Source of the DNA: Streptomyces sp. NBC_00820
GTDB taxonomy: Bacteria > Actinomycetota > Actinomycetes > Streptomycetales > Streptomycetaceae
Direction of reading: 5' to 3'
DNA: 64,000 nucleotides
NCBI RefSeq assembly: GCF_036347055.1
Contig: NZ_CP108882.1
Span: 6,746,001 to 6,810,000 of the forward strand
Shown here: positions 21,102 to 29,436 of the stretch, piece by piece
Layout of the letters: each line of letters opens with the position of its first letter
Position numbering within the stretch: position 1 is the first letter of the stretch
Notes under the pieces: model-generated
The model's database searches: none
The model's input: the letters and a program-made list of their open reading frames with translations, nothing else
Told to the model about the DNA's origin: nothing
Made by a program: the position numbers and the translations under genes

Positions 21102-21131
21102 CGGGAGGGCGGCGGCCCGCACGCTCCCGTC
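21100..21131. terminator. 8-bp hairpin overlapping the GCH II stop codon
   Basis: GACGGGAG (21100-21107) pairs with CTCCCGTC (21124-21131) around a 16-base loop, between the convergent GTP cyclohydrolase and serine hydrolase genes. Moderate strength and no U-tract. Confidence 0.5.
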
Positions 21132-21151
21132 GGGGGCCGTGACCGGACCGG

Positions 21152-22375
21152 TCAGTCCGCCAGGGTCTCGTACACCAGCCGCCGCAGCTCCGGGAAGAGC
21201 TTCAGCTTCTTCGGCCGCACCTGGGTCATGAACTGCACCGTCAGGTCGTGACCCGGGTCGACCCAGAACGCCGTGGTGGCCACGCCGGTCCAGCCGTACG
21301 TGCCGAGGCGGGACGGGGACAGGGTGCGGGAGGGGTCGACGACGACGGAGACGTTGAAGCCGAACCCCAGGCCGTCGTTGCCGCGTTCCTGGTGCGCGGG
21401 AGCGCCGAAGGAACGCAGGACGGCGTCGTCGGGCAGCTGGTTGCGGGTCATCAGGGCCAGCGTGTCCGGCTCCAGCAGGCGGACGCCCGCCGACTCGCCG
21501 CCCCGGCGCAGCATGTCGGTGAACCGGTGGTAGTCGCCGGCGGTGGACACCAGGCCCCCGCTGCCGGACAGGAACCGCGGCCGGCCCCGCACCGGGAGCC
21601 CCGGGATCGGCTCGATACCGCCGTCCTCCGTCTCGCCGTACAACTCGGCCAGCCGTGCGCCCTGTTCGGGGGTGATGTGGAAGCCCGTGTCGGTCATGCC
21701 GAGCGGGCGGAAGATCCGTTCGGCGAAGAAGACGTCCAGCGGCTGCCCCGAGACCACCTCGATCACGCGGCCCAGCACGTTGGAGGCGACCGAGTAGTTC
21801 CACTGCGTGCCCGGTTCGAACTGGAGCGGCAGGCGCGCGTACACGTCCATCGTCTCGGCGAGGTCCGCGCCCGGTGGCACGGAGGAGCCGAGGCCTGCCT
21901 CGCGGTAGAGGGCGTCGACGGGGTGCTGATGGTAGAAGGCGAAGGTCAGCCCCGCGGTGTGGGTGAGCAGATGCCGGATCAGGATCGGGCCGGCTGCCGG
22001 ACGCGTGCGTACGTCCGCGCCCGAACCGCTCTCGTACACGCGGGGGTTGGCAAAAGCCGGGAGGTACCGGTCGAGCGGATCGTCGAGGGACAGCCTGCCC
22101 TCCTCCACCAGCAGCAGCACCGCGACCGCGGTGACGGGCTTGGTCATGGAGTAGATCCGCCACAGCGTGTCCGTCTCGACCGGCAGGCCGGCCGCCAGGT
22201 CCCGGTGCCCGTACGTGGTGAGGTGGGCGACGCGGCCGCCGCGGGCCACGGCCACCAGATAGCCGGGCAGCCGCCCCTCGTCCACGTGGCGGGCGAAGTA
22301 CCGGTCGAGGCGGCCCAGCGCCTTCCCGTCCAGCCCGGCCTCGGCCGGGTCGGCTTCCTGTCGCAACTGTGCCAT
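21152..22375 (-). CDS. Serine hydrolase of the beta-lactamase/class C PBP (EstB-like) family
   Basis: 407 aa. The nucleophile motif S-x-x-K is seen as RIYSMTKPV, and the second motif Y-x-N-like as WNYSVASN. A C-terminal GWTG (YGWTGVATT) matches the H/KTG strand region of esterase-type members. No signal peptide, so an intracellular esterase/peptidase is more likely than a beta-lactamase. ATG 22375 is preferred because GGAGGAG lies just upstream. The substrate is unknown. Downstream of, and co-oriented with, the MFS and TetR genes. Confidence 0.82.
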   Translation of the reverse strand: MAQLRQEADPAEAGLDGKALGRLDRYFARHVDEGRLPGYLVAVARGGRVAHLTTYGHRDLAAGLPVETDTLWRIYSMTKPVTAVAVLLLVEEGRLSLDDPLDRYLPAFANPRVYESGSGADVRTRPAAGPILIRHLLTHTAGLTFAFYHQHPVDALYREAGLGSSVPPGADLAETMDVYARLPLQFEPGTQWNYSVASNVLGRVIEVVSGQPLDVFFAERIFRPLGMTDTGFHITPEQGARLAELYGETEDGGIEPIPGLPVRGRPRFLSGSGGLVSTAGDYHRFTDMLRRGGESAGVRLLEPDTLALMTRNQLPDDAVLRSFGAPAHQERGNDGLGFGFNVSVVVDPSRTLSPSRLGTYGWTGVATTAFWVDPGHDLTVQFMTQVRPKKLKLFPELRRLVYETLAD

Positions 22376-22492
22376 CGCTCTCCTCCGGTCACGTTCGTAC
22401 GCGTGCGGTCGTACGTGTGCGGCCGGCCCGGCCGGATCGGCCTGGCCGAGATTCGGCGTGGCCAAGATCGGCCCGGCCGGCCGCACGATGCC

Positions 22493-23995
22493 TCATCGTC
22501 GCGCAGGAACCCCGGGGGACACCCGCTCATCAGGGGTTTGTGTGATCGACGCGACGCCGCGACCCGGCAGCGCGCGGGCGGCCGGCACCGCGACCGCGGC
22601 CACGGCGGCGAGGACGAGCAGCGTGGTTCCCGCTCCCGCTCCCGCGCCCGCCAGCGCCGTGGCCGTGGCGACACCCACGACGGGGCCGACGTTCAGTGCG
22701 GTCTGCTGCAGCCCGCCCGCCACCCCGGCCGCCGCCACCTCGGCCCGCCGTACGACGACCTGTGTGGCCGCCACCATCACCGTGCCGAACCCGGCGCCCA
22801 GCAAGGCGAATCCGCAGCCCAGCGCGAGTGCTGTGGTCGACCGGGACAGCGTGAGCACGCCGAGCGCGAGCACCGCCGTAGCGGCCCCCGTCGTCCACCG
22901 TGCCCCGAACCGCCGTAGCAGCACGGGGCACAGGGGAGCGGAGAGCACCATGAGGAGTGCCAACGGCAGGCTGCGCAGCGCGCTGTGGAACGGGTCGAGT
23001 CCGAGCCGCCGTTGCAGGACGTACGTCAGCGTGAACACCGTGCCGAAGAGCGAGGCCGACGCGGCGACCAGGACGGCGAGCGCCGCCCCCACGACCGGCG
23101 AGCCGATCACCCCGGGCGGCAGCAGCGGGCTCGCGGTACGCCGCTCGTGCCACAGGAACGCGGCACCGGTGAGCGCGGCGGCACCGAGTCCGGCCGCGGT
23201 GGCGGCACCGGAGGCGGGCAGCGCGACCAGCGTGTGCACGAGGCAGGCCAAGGTCACCGCGAGCAGCAGGGCGCCGGGCAGATCGAGGGCGGGGCGGGAG
23301 GCGCCGGCCTCGGACGGGTGCGAGGAGGAGCCGGACCCGGACCCGGACGGGTGCGGGGAAGAGTCGGCACCGGACACGTGTGGGGAGGCGCCTGCCTCGG
23401 ACGGGTGCGAGGAGGACCCGGACCCGGACCCGGACGGGTGCGGGTCGGGGGTGGCGCGGTCCAGGCCCCGCAGGGCCGCCAGGCCGAAGACCGGCGCCGG
23501 CAGCGCGCTCAGGAAGAACACCGCCCGCCAGCCCAGCCAGCCGACCAGCGCCCCGCCGGCCAGTGGTCCCACGGCCGCCGCCAGCCCGATCGCGCTGGTC
23601 CGCACCGCGAGGGGCGCCGCGAGCCTGTCCGGCGGGTACGCCGCCCGCAGCATGCCGAGCGTCGCGGGCTGGAGCAGCGCCCCGAACACGCCCTGCGCGG
23701 CGCGCAGTCCGATCACCCAGCCGATGCCGGGCGCGATGCCGATACCCGCCGACGCGACGCCGAAGCCGAGCATGCCGAGCGCGAACAGGCGCCGCTGCCC
23801 GTACCGGTCACCGAGCCGTCCCGCGAACACCAGCAGGCTCGCCACCGTCACCAGATACGCGGTACTGGTCCACTGCGCCTGGGCGAACGACGCGTCAAGT
23901 GACCGTTGCAGCGAGGGCTGGGCGACCGTGAGGACCGTACCGTCCAGGGCGACGAGAACGGCACCGGCCACACTGCTCACCAGAGTGAGGTTCAC
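22493..23995 (-). CDS. MFS transporter, DHA2-type drug exporter
   Basis: 500 aa, predicted 14 transmembrane segments. Motif A GRLGDRYGQRRLF lies between TM2 and TM3, and DGTVLTVAQPSL in TM1 is typical of DHA2 exporters. GTG 23995 overlaps the TetR stop as GTGA, so the two are co-translated. An inserted cytoplasmic linker after TM6 contains two copies of HPSGSGSGSSSHPSEAGAS, an internal duplication. Presumably exports a compound sensed by the co-transcribed TetR regulator. Confidence 0.88.
   Translation of the reverse strand: MNLTLVSSVAGAVLVALDGTVLTVAQPSLQRSLDASFAQAQWTSTAYLVTVASLLVFAGRLGDRYGQRRLFALGMLGFGVASAGIGIAPGIGWVIGLRAAQGVFGALLQPATLGMLRAAYPPDRLAAPLAVRTSAIGLAAAVGPLAGGALVGWLGWRAVFFLSALPAPVFGLAALRGLDRATPDPHPSGSGSGSSSHPSEAGASPHVSGADSSPHPSGSGSGSSSHPSEAGASRPALDLPGALLLAVTLACLVHTLVALPASGAATAAGLGAAALTGAAFLWHERRTASPLLPPGVIGSPVVGAALAVLVAASASLFGTVFTLTYVLQRRLGLDPFHSALRSLPLALLMVLSAPLCPVLLRRFGARWTTGAATAVLALGVLTLSRSTTALALGCGFALLGAGFGTVMVAATQVVVRRAEVAAAGVAGGLQQTALNVGPVVGVATATALAGAGAGAGTTLLVLAAVAAVAVPAARALPGRGVASITQTPDERVSPGVPARR
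23290..23455. repeat. Duplicated Gly/Ser/Pro linker inside the MFS gene
   Basis: Two ~57-bp copies of the segment encoding HPSGSGSGSSSHPSEAGAS, separated by a related unit. Built on short CGGACC/CGGGTG repeats, so replication slippage is the likely source. Confidence 0.75.
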
Positions 23996-24579
23996 CGCTC
24001 GCCGTCCCGCGACCCGAGGTGGGCGGTCAGAGCCGTTTCCAGGAGCGGGCCGAAGTCCGTGTCACCGGTGGCGAGTTGCAGGCTGCCCCAGCGCCACAGC
24101 TGGGCGAGACCGTGCAGGTTGGCCCACAGGGCGCCCGCGACCTGCCGTGCCTCGGCGTCGGGGCGGACCTGCGCCACGAGGTCCGCGAGCAGCCCGAAGA
24201 GGGGGAGGCTCGTCTCGCGCAGTCCCAAGTGGCCGCTCTCCAGCACGTCATGACGGAACATCAGTTCGTACATGCCGGGGTGATCCAGCGCGAACCGGAG
24301 GTACGTCCGTGCCAGCGCGGTCACCTGCTCACGCGGACCGGCACCCGCGTTCTCGGCGAGCGTGGCCCCCACCCGGCCGGCCAGGTCGGTGAACCCCCGG
24401 CGGGCGATGGCGGACAGCAGCTCCAGATGGGTGGGGAAGTAGCGGCGCGGCGCCCCGTGCGAGACCCCCGTGCGCCGGGCGATCTCCCGCAGCGTCAGCG
24501 CCTCGGCGCCCTCGGCGGCCACCAGTGCCACACCGACGTCGACCAGGCGCGCCCGCAGGCTGGTGTCGGATTCAGTCAT
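23992..24579 (-). CDS. TetR-family transcriptional regulator
   Basis: 195 aa. The N-terminal helix-turn-helix (LTLREIARRTGVSHGAPRRYFP, about residues 28-49) is followed by a TetR_C-type ligand domain. The ATG at 24579 lies inside the first palindrome of the operator, and no ribosome site precedes it, so the mRNA is probably leaderless. The stop overlaps the MFS start. Expected to repress itself and the MFS gene and, through the second palindrome, perhaps the divergent oxidoreductase. Confidence 0.9.
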   Translation of the reverse strand: MTESDTSLRARLVDVGVALVAAEGAEALTLREIARRTGVSHGAPRRYFPTHLELLSAIARRGFTDLAGRVGATLAENAGAGPREQVTALARTYLRFALDHPGMYELMFRHDVLESGHLGLRETSLPLFGLLADLVAQVRPDAEARQVAGALWANLHGLAQLWRWGSLQLATGDTDFGPLLETALTAHLGSRDGER

Positions 24580-24624
24580 AGACAGTGTCTACCAGGATGG
24601 GTAGACACTGTCTACCCATCCTGG
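24579..24624. promoter_or_regulatory. Double palindromic TetR operator
   Basis: TAGACAGTGTCTA at 24579-24591 and TAGACACTGTCTA at 24602-24614 are each 13-bp palindromes, centred 23 bp apart (about two helical turns). The second is the core of a larger perfect inverted repeat: 16-bp arms at 24592-24607 and 24609-24624 around one C. The first overlaps the TetR start codon. Confidence 0.88.
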
Positions 24625-24694
24625 TGGTCCCCTTGTGTGCCCTGACCGCCGTACCGGGGGAATGCCGGGCCCGCCGCGAGAAGTTGACCTGGAT

Positions 24695-25132
24695 ATGACT
24701 CAGGACTCGACGCAGGACGAACTGCTCAAGCTGCTCTCCGAAGGGCACGGCGGGGTGCTGGTCACCCTCAAGAGCGACGGCCGCCCCCAGCTGTCCAATG
24801 TCAGCCACGCCTACGACCCCGACGAGCGCCTCATCCGTATCTCGGTCACCGACGACCGAGCCAAGACCCGCAACCTGCGCCGTGACCCCCGGGCCTCGTA
24901 CCACGTCACCAGCGAGGACCGCTGGGCGTACACGGTCGCCGAGGGGATGGCCGAACTGTCGCCGGTCGCCGCGGACCCGCACGACGAGACCGTCGAGGAG
25001 CTGGTCCGGCTCTACCGGGACGTCCTCGGCGAGCACCCGGACTGGGACGACTTCCGGGCCGCCATGGTCCGCGACCGCCGCCTGGTGGTGCGTCTGCCCG
25101 TCGACCGGGCGTACGGGGTGCCCAGGCGCTGA
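24695..25132 (+). CDS. PPOX-class flavin/F420-dependent oxidoreductase
   Basis: 145 aa, single split-barrel domain. GGVLVTLKSDGRPQLSNVSH near the N-terminus and RDPRASYHV in the middle are typical of Rv1155-like proteins that bind F420 or FMN. ATG 24695 gives the standard family length; the ribosome site is weak. Divergent from the TetR gene across the double palindrome, so it may belong to the same regulon. Cofactor choice cannot be settled from sequence alone. Confidence 0.85.
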   Translation: MTQDSTQDELLKLLSEGHGGVLVTLKSDGRPQLSNVSHAYDPDERLIRISVTDDRAKTRNLRRDPRASYHVTSEDRWAYTVAEGMAELSPVAADPHDETVEELVRLYRDVLGEHPDWDDFRAAMVRDRRLVVRLPVDRAYGVPRR

Positions 25133-25251
25133 CCCGTGCGCCGGGCGCGCGGCACGCCGACGGCTCCGGACGCGCACCGCCGTCCCGCCGTGTTGCCCCC
25201 GGAGCCCGCTGTCGGGGCGGGCCGAGCGCGCCGGACCGGTTGCCGGCAGCA

Positions 25252-25288
25252 CCGCGGCCCGGGTCACACGTGGTGACCCGGGCCGCGG
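25252..25288. terminator. Strong 16-bp hairpin terminator between convergent genes
   Basis: CCGCGGCCCGGGTCAC (25252-25267) pairs perfectly with GTGACCCGGGCCGCGG (25273-25288) around a 5-base loop. It separates the oxidoreductase (plus) from the pentose phosphate operon end (minus). Confidence 0.85.
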
Positions 25289-25334
25289 GCGATGCGGTTG
25301 TGCGATTGCGCGGTGTGTGGTTACGCGCTCGCCG

Positions 25335-25928
25335 TCACGGGCGCGTGTTCCACTCGGCGATCACGGGCCGGCCGTGTTCCAAGGACAGCCGGCTGACCGT
25401 GCCGGTCGCCAGCTGGAACAGGCGGCCCTCGGACGGCGGCAGGCCCAGCCGGCGGGCGGCAAGCACCCGCAGGAAGTGGCCGTGCGCCACCAGGACCACG
25501 TCACCGTCGTCCGCGTCGAACGCCTTCTCCAGCCGGGCCAGGACCCGGTCGGCACGCGCCCCGATCTCCTCGGGCGACTCCCCGGGGTGACCCTCGGGGC
25601 CGGGCGGGACGCCGTCCCGCCACAGGTACCAGTCGGGACGGGTACGGCGGATGTCGACGGTGGTGATGCCCTCGTAGCCGCCGTAGTCCCATTCGTGCAG
25701 GTCGGGGTCTGTCGCAGCCCCGGCCAGGCCCGCCAGTTCGGCAGTGCGCACCGCGCGGGCCAGCGGACTGGTCAGCACGAGAGCGCGCGGCCGCTCGGCG
25801 AGGAGCGGAGCGAGGGACTTGGCCTGGTCCTCACCGTTCGGGGTGAGGGCCAGATCGGTCCAGCTGGTGTGCCGGCCCGACACACTCCACTCCGTCTCGC
25901 CGTGGCGGACCAGCAGTAGATCGCCCAC
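25335..25928 (-). CDS. Histidine phosphatase (phosphoglycerate mutase-like)
   Basis: 197 aa. The catalytic RHG motif is LLVRHGETEW at residues 5-14; the second His lies in LVAHGHFLRV, and the acid in the DLHEWDYGGYEG segment. GTG 25928 follows the gnd stop by six bases, so it is the last gene of the tkt-to-gnd operon. A sugar-phosphate or broad-specificity phosphatase role would fit its position. True phosphoglycerate mutase activity is unlikely because the usual PGM insert is missing. Confidence 0.85.
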   Translation of the reverse strand: MGDLLLVRHGETEWSVSGRHTSWTDLALTPNGEDQAKSLAPLLAERPRALVLTSPLARAVRTAELAGLAGAATDPDLHEWDYGGYEGITTVDIRRTRPDWYLWRDGVPPGPEGHPGESPEEIGARADRVLARLEKAFDADDGDVVLVAHGHFLRVLAARRLGLPPSEGRLFQLATGTVSRLSLEHGRPVIAEWNTRP

Positions 25929-25934
25929 AGCGGG

Positions 25935-26813
25935 TCAGTCCTTCTTCTCCACGGCGTGGCCGCCGAACTGGTTGCGCAGCGCCGCGATCATCTTCATCTG
26001 CGGCGAGTCGTCCTGACGCGAGGCGAACCGCGCGAACAGCGACGCGGTGATCGCGGGCAGCGGCACGGCGTAGTCGATGGCGGCCTCGACCGTCCAGCGG
26101 CCCTCGCCGGAGTCGTCCGCGTAGCCGCGGAGCTTGTCCAGGTGCTCGTCGTCGTTCAGGGCGTTGACCGCGAGGTCGAGCAGCCAGGAACGGATGACCG
26201 TGCCCTCCTGCCAGGAGCGGAAGACCTCGCGGACGTTGTCCACGGAGTCGGCCTTCTCCAGCAGCTCCCAGCCCTCGGCGTAGGCCTGCATCATGGCGTA
26301 CTCGATGCCGTTGTGGACCATCTTCGAGAAGTGGCCCGCGCCGACGCGGCCCGCGTGGACGTAGCCGTACGGGCCCTCGGGCTTGAGCGCGTCGAAGATC
26401 GGGCGGAGCCGCTCCACGTTCTCGTCGCTGCCGCCGACCATCAGGGCGTAGCCGTTCTGCAGGCCCCACACGCCGCCGGAGACGCCCGCGTCGACGAAGC
26501 CGATGCCCTTGACGCCGAGTTCGGCGGCGTGCTTCTCGTCGTCGGTCCAGCGGGAGTTGCCGCCGTCCACGACGATGTCGCCGGGGGACAGCAGGTCCCG
26601 CAGCTCGTCGATGACGATCTGGGTGGCGGTGCCGGCCGGGACCATCACCCAGACCACGCGCGGGCCTTCGAGCTTCTCGACCATCTCGGCGAGGCTCTTG
26701 GCGTCCGAGAGTTCGGGATTGCGGTCGTAGCCGATGACGGTGTGGCCCGAGCGGCGCAGCCGCTCGCGCATGTTGCCGCCCATCTTGCCGAGGCCGATGA
26801 GTCCGAGCTGCAT
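25935..26813 (-). CDS. gnd: 6-phosphogluconate dehydrogenase, short (NAD-type) form
   Basis: 292 aa, the short decarboxylating form (GntZ/YqeC-like) in contrast to the ~470-aa classical enzyme. It has the nucleotide motif GLIGLGKMGGNM at the N-terminus, the GGNSRW substrate-site segment, GVSGGVWGLQNG and the catalytic Lys region GHFSKMVHNGIEYAMMQ. It converts 6-phosphogluconate to ribulose 5-phosphate with CO2 release. The ATG is six bases after the pgi stop, within the oxidative pentose phosphate operon. NAD preference is a family expectation, not visible here. Confidence 0.92.
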   Translation of the reverse strand: MQLGLIGLGKMGGNMRERLRRSGHTVIGYDRNPELSDAKSLAEMVEKLEGPRVVWVMVPAGTATQIVIDELRDLLSPGDIVVDGGNSRWTDDEKHAAELGVKGIGFVDAGVSGGVWGLQNGYALMVGGSDENVERLRPIFDALKPEGPYGYVHAGRVGAGHFSKMVHNGIEYAMMQAYAEGWELLEKADSVDNVREVFRSWQEGTVIRSWLLDLAVNALNDDEHLDKLRGYADDSGEGRWTVEAAIDYAVPLPAITASLFARFASRQDDSPQMKMIAALRNQFGGHAVEKKD

Positions 26814-26819
26814 GTCAGT

Positions 26820-28508
26820 TCACTTCCCTAGAGAACGGTAGGCGGCGACGAGGGCCGTGGTGGAGGGGTCGAGGCCGGGTACGTCGGCGCCTTCGGTGAG
26901 CGCGGGCTCGATGCGCTTGGCGAGGACCTTGCCGAGCTCGACGCCCCACTGGTCGAAGGAGTCGATGTTCCACACGGCGCCCTGGACGAACACCTTGTGC
27001 TCGTAGAGGGCGATCAGCTGGCCGAGCACCGAGGGCGTCAGCTCGCCGGCGAGGAGAGTCGTGGTGGGGTGGCCGCCGCGGAAGGTGCGGTGCGAGACCT
27101 GCTCCTCGGCGACGCCCTCCGCGCGGACCTCGTCGGCGGTCTTGCCGAAGGCCAGCGCCTGCGTCTGGGCGAAGAAGTTGGCCATCAACAGGTCGTGCTG
27201 GGCCCTGAGTTCCTCGTTCAGCTCGTCCGCGGGACGGGCGAAGCCGACGAAGTCTGCCGGGGCCAGCTTGGTGCCCTGGTGGATCAACTGGTAGTAGGCG
27301 TGCTGCCCGTTGGTGCCGGGCGTGCCCCACACCACCGGGCCGGTCTGCCACTCCACCGGACGCCCGTCGCGCTGCACCGACTTGCCGTTGGACTCCATGT
27401 CCAGCTGCTGGAGGTACGCGGTGAACTTCGACAGGTAGTGGCTGTACGGCAGCACCGCCAGCGACTGGGCGTCGAAGAAGTTGTTGTACCAGATGCCCAG
27501 CAGGCCCATGAGCAGCGGGGCGTTGGCCTCGGCGGGCGCGGTGCGGAAGTGCTCGTCGACGGTGTGGAAGCCGTCCAGCATCTCGCGGAAGCGGTCCGGA
27601 CCGATGGCGATCATCAGCGACAGGCCGATGGCCGAGTCGTACGAGTAGCGGCCGCCGACCCAGTCCCAGAACTCGAACATGTTGTCGACGTCGATGCCGA
27701 ACCCGGAAACCTTCTCCGCGTTCGTCGACAGCGCCACGAAGTGCTTCGCGACGGCCTTTTCTCCCCCACTCTCGACTTCGCTCGAGCGGGAGGTGCCCCC
27801 ACCGCCCAGGGCGGCGAGCAGCCAGGAGCGGGCCGAGGTGGCGTTGGTGATCGTCTCGATCGTGGTGAACGTCTTGGAGGCGACGATGAACAGCGTCTCC
27901 TCCGGGTCCAGGTCACGGATCGCCTCGTGCAGGTCGGCGCCGTCCACGTTCGACACGAACCGGAACGTCAGGTCGCGGTCGCTGTACGGACGCAGGGCCT
28001 CGTACGCCATCGCCGGACCGAGGTCGGAGCCGCCGATGCCGATGTTGACGACGTTCTTGATGCGCTTGCCGGTGTGGCCGGTCCACTCGCCCGAGCGGAC
28101 CCGCTCGGCGAAGGCGGTCATCTTGTCGAGCACGGCGTGCACGGCCGGGACGACGTTCTCGCCGTCGACCTCGATCACGGCGTCCCGCGGGGCGCGCAGC
28201 GCGGTGTGCAGCACGGCACGCCGCTCGGTGACGTTGATCTTCTCACCGCGGAACATGGCGTCCCGCAGCCCGAAGACGTCGGTGGCCGTGGCGAGTTCCT
28301 GGAGCAGGGCCAGGATCTCGTCGGTGACCAGGTTCTTGCTGTAGTCGATGTACAGGTCGCCCACCCGGACGACGTACCGCTCGGCGCGGCCGGGGTCCGC
28401 CGCGAACAGATCGCGCAGCGACGGAACCCCCTTGGCGCGCTGGTCGGAGAGGGCCGTCCACTGGGGGCGGCGGGTGAGCAGGGGGGTGTCTGACGGAGCG
28501 TCGGACAT
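26820..28508 (-). CDS. pgi: Glucose-6-phosphate isomerase with an in-frame palindromic-element insertion
   Basis: 562 aa. Both PGI signatures are visible: DWVGGRYS and [20 protein letters not shown]. The sugar-phosphate loop SKTFTTIET is intact. Compared with E. coli Pgi as I remember it (AAGDEKHVAKHF), this protein reads [20 protein letters not shown] then AVAKHF. About 13 extra residues near position 236-250 are encoded by a palindromic repeat (27759-27801). The loop is on the surface-like linker before AVAKHF, so activity may be kept. ATG 28508 is one base downstream of the opcA stop. Confidence 0.93.
   Translation of the reverse strand: MSDAPSDTPLLTRRPQWTALSDQRAKGVPSLRDLFAADPGRAERYVVRVGDLYIDYSKNLVTDEILALLQELATATDVFGLRDAMFRGEKINVTERRAVLHTALRAPRDAVIEVDGENVVPAVHAVLDKMTAFAERVRSGEWTGHTGKRIKNVVNIGIGGSDLGPAMAYEALRPYSDRDLTFRFVSNVDGADLHEAIRDLDPEETLFIVASKTFTTIETITNATSARSWLLAALGGGGTSRSSEVESGGEKAVAKHFVALSTNAEKVSGFGIDVDNMFEFWDWVGGRYSYDSAIGLSLMIAIGPDRFREMLDGFHTVDEHFRTAPAEANAPLLMGLLGIWYNNFFDAQSLAVLPYSHYLSKFTAYLQQLDMESNGKSVQRDGRPVEWQTGPVVWGTPGTNGQHAYYQLIHQGTKLAPADFVGFARPADELNEELRAQHDLLMANFFAQTQALAFGKTADEVRAEGVAEEQVSHRTFRGGHPTTTLLAGELTPSVLGQLIALYEHKVFVQGAVWNIDSFDQWGVELGKVLAKRIEPALTEGADVPGLDPSTTALVAAYRSLGK
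27759..27801. repeat. Small palindromic interspersed element inside pgi
   Basis: TTCTCCCCCACTCTCGACTT and its continuation CGCTCGAGCGGGAGGTGCCC form an imperfect stem-loop (CTCGA/TCGAG core with flanking C-rich and G-rich arms). The sequence is of a type I recall as dispersed in Streptomyces intergenic regions; here it lies in frame within a coding sequence and contains no stop. Confidence 0.7.
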
Positions 28509-28509
28509 G

Positions 28510-29436
28510 TCAGGCGTTCTCCTTGGCGGCCTCGCCCTGCAGGGCGATGGCGTACATCTCGTCGGCGTCGAGGCGCCGCAGCTCCTCGGCGATGAGTTCG
28601 GAGGTCTGGCGGACCTTCAGGGCGAGGGTGCGCGGCGGCTGGCCCGGCAGGGTCAGCGTGGCGAGCGGGCCTTCGGGCCGGTCGATGACGATCTCACCGG
28701 CCGCGGTGCCCAGGCGTACGGCCGTGACGACCGGACCCGCGGTGACGACCCGGTCCACGGGCACGTGCAGGCGGGCCTCCAGCCAGCGGGCGAGGAGCTC
28801 GGCGCTGGGGTTGTCCGCCTCGGCCTCCACGGCCGCCGACGTCACCTTCACCCGCGCCTGGTCCAGGGCGGCGGCCAGCATCGAGCGCCACGGGGTGAGC
28901 CGGGTCCAGGCGAGGTCGGTGTCGCCGGGCGCGTAGTTGCGCTTGCGGGTCTCCAGCAGCTCGAGCGGACGGTCGACCGCGTACAGGTCGGTGATCCGCC
29001 GCTGGGCGAGGGCGCCGAGCCGGTCCTTTGAGGGCGACTCGGGCGCGTCCACCGGCCACCACACGACCACCGGGGCGTCCGGCAGCAGCAGCGGCAGGAC
29101 GACCGAGCCGGCGTGGTCGGACACCTCGCCGTAGGTGCGCAGGATGACCGTCTCGCCGGTGCCGGCCTCGGTGCCCACGCGGACCTCGGCGTCCAGCCGC
29201 GAGGAGGTGCGGTCGCGCAGGTTGCGCACGTGCCGCCGGATGACGACCAGGGTCCGCATCGGGTGCTCGTGCGAGGCGTCCTCGGCGGCCTTGATCGCGT
29301 CGTAGGCGTTCTCCTCGTCCGTGACGATGACCATCGTCAGGACCATGCCCACGGCAGGCGTGCCGAGGGCGCGGCGGCCGTCCACCAGCGCCTTGTTGAT
29401 CTTGCTTGCCGTGGTGTCGGTCAGGTCGATCTTCAT
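28510..29436 (-). CDS. opcA: OpcA, glucose-6-phosphate dehydrogenase assembly protein
   Basis: 308 aa. In actinobacteria and cyanobacteria OpcA promotes active oligomerisation of Zwf. The N-terminus [20 protein letters not shown] and middle segments [21 protein letters not shown] and [19 protein letters not shown] are characteristic. The ATG overlaps the zwf stop (ATGA), consistent with stoichiometric co-production. A longer upstream reading exists but would run through zwf. Confidence 0.92.
   Translation of the reverse strand: MKIDLTDTTASKINKALVDGRRALGTPAVGMVLTMVIVTDEENAYDAIKAAEDASHEHPMRTLVVIRRHVRNLRDRTSSRLDAEVRVGTEAGTGETVILRTYGEVSDHAGSVVLPLLLPDAPVVVWWPVDAPESPSKDRLGALAQRRITDLYAVDRPLELLETRKRNYAPGDTDLAWTRLTPWRSMLAAALDQARVKVTSAAVEAEADNPSAELLARWLEARLHVPVDRVVTAGPVVTAVRLGTAAGEIVIDRPEGPLATLTLPGQPPRTLALKVRQTSELIAEELRRLDADEMYAIALQGEAAKENA

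Noticed and set aside
21152..22375. True secreted beta-lactamase
   Set aside because: No signal peptide, and motifs fit the EstB-like esterase/class C PBP group.
24798..25919. 373-codon plus-strand frame spanning the terminator and phosphatase
   Set aside because: Antisense or out-of-frame to the PPOX and phosphatase genes, which have clear motifs; crosses a strong hairpin.
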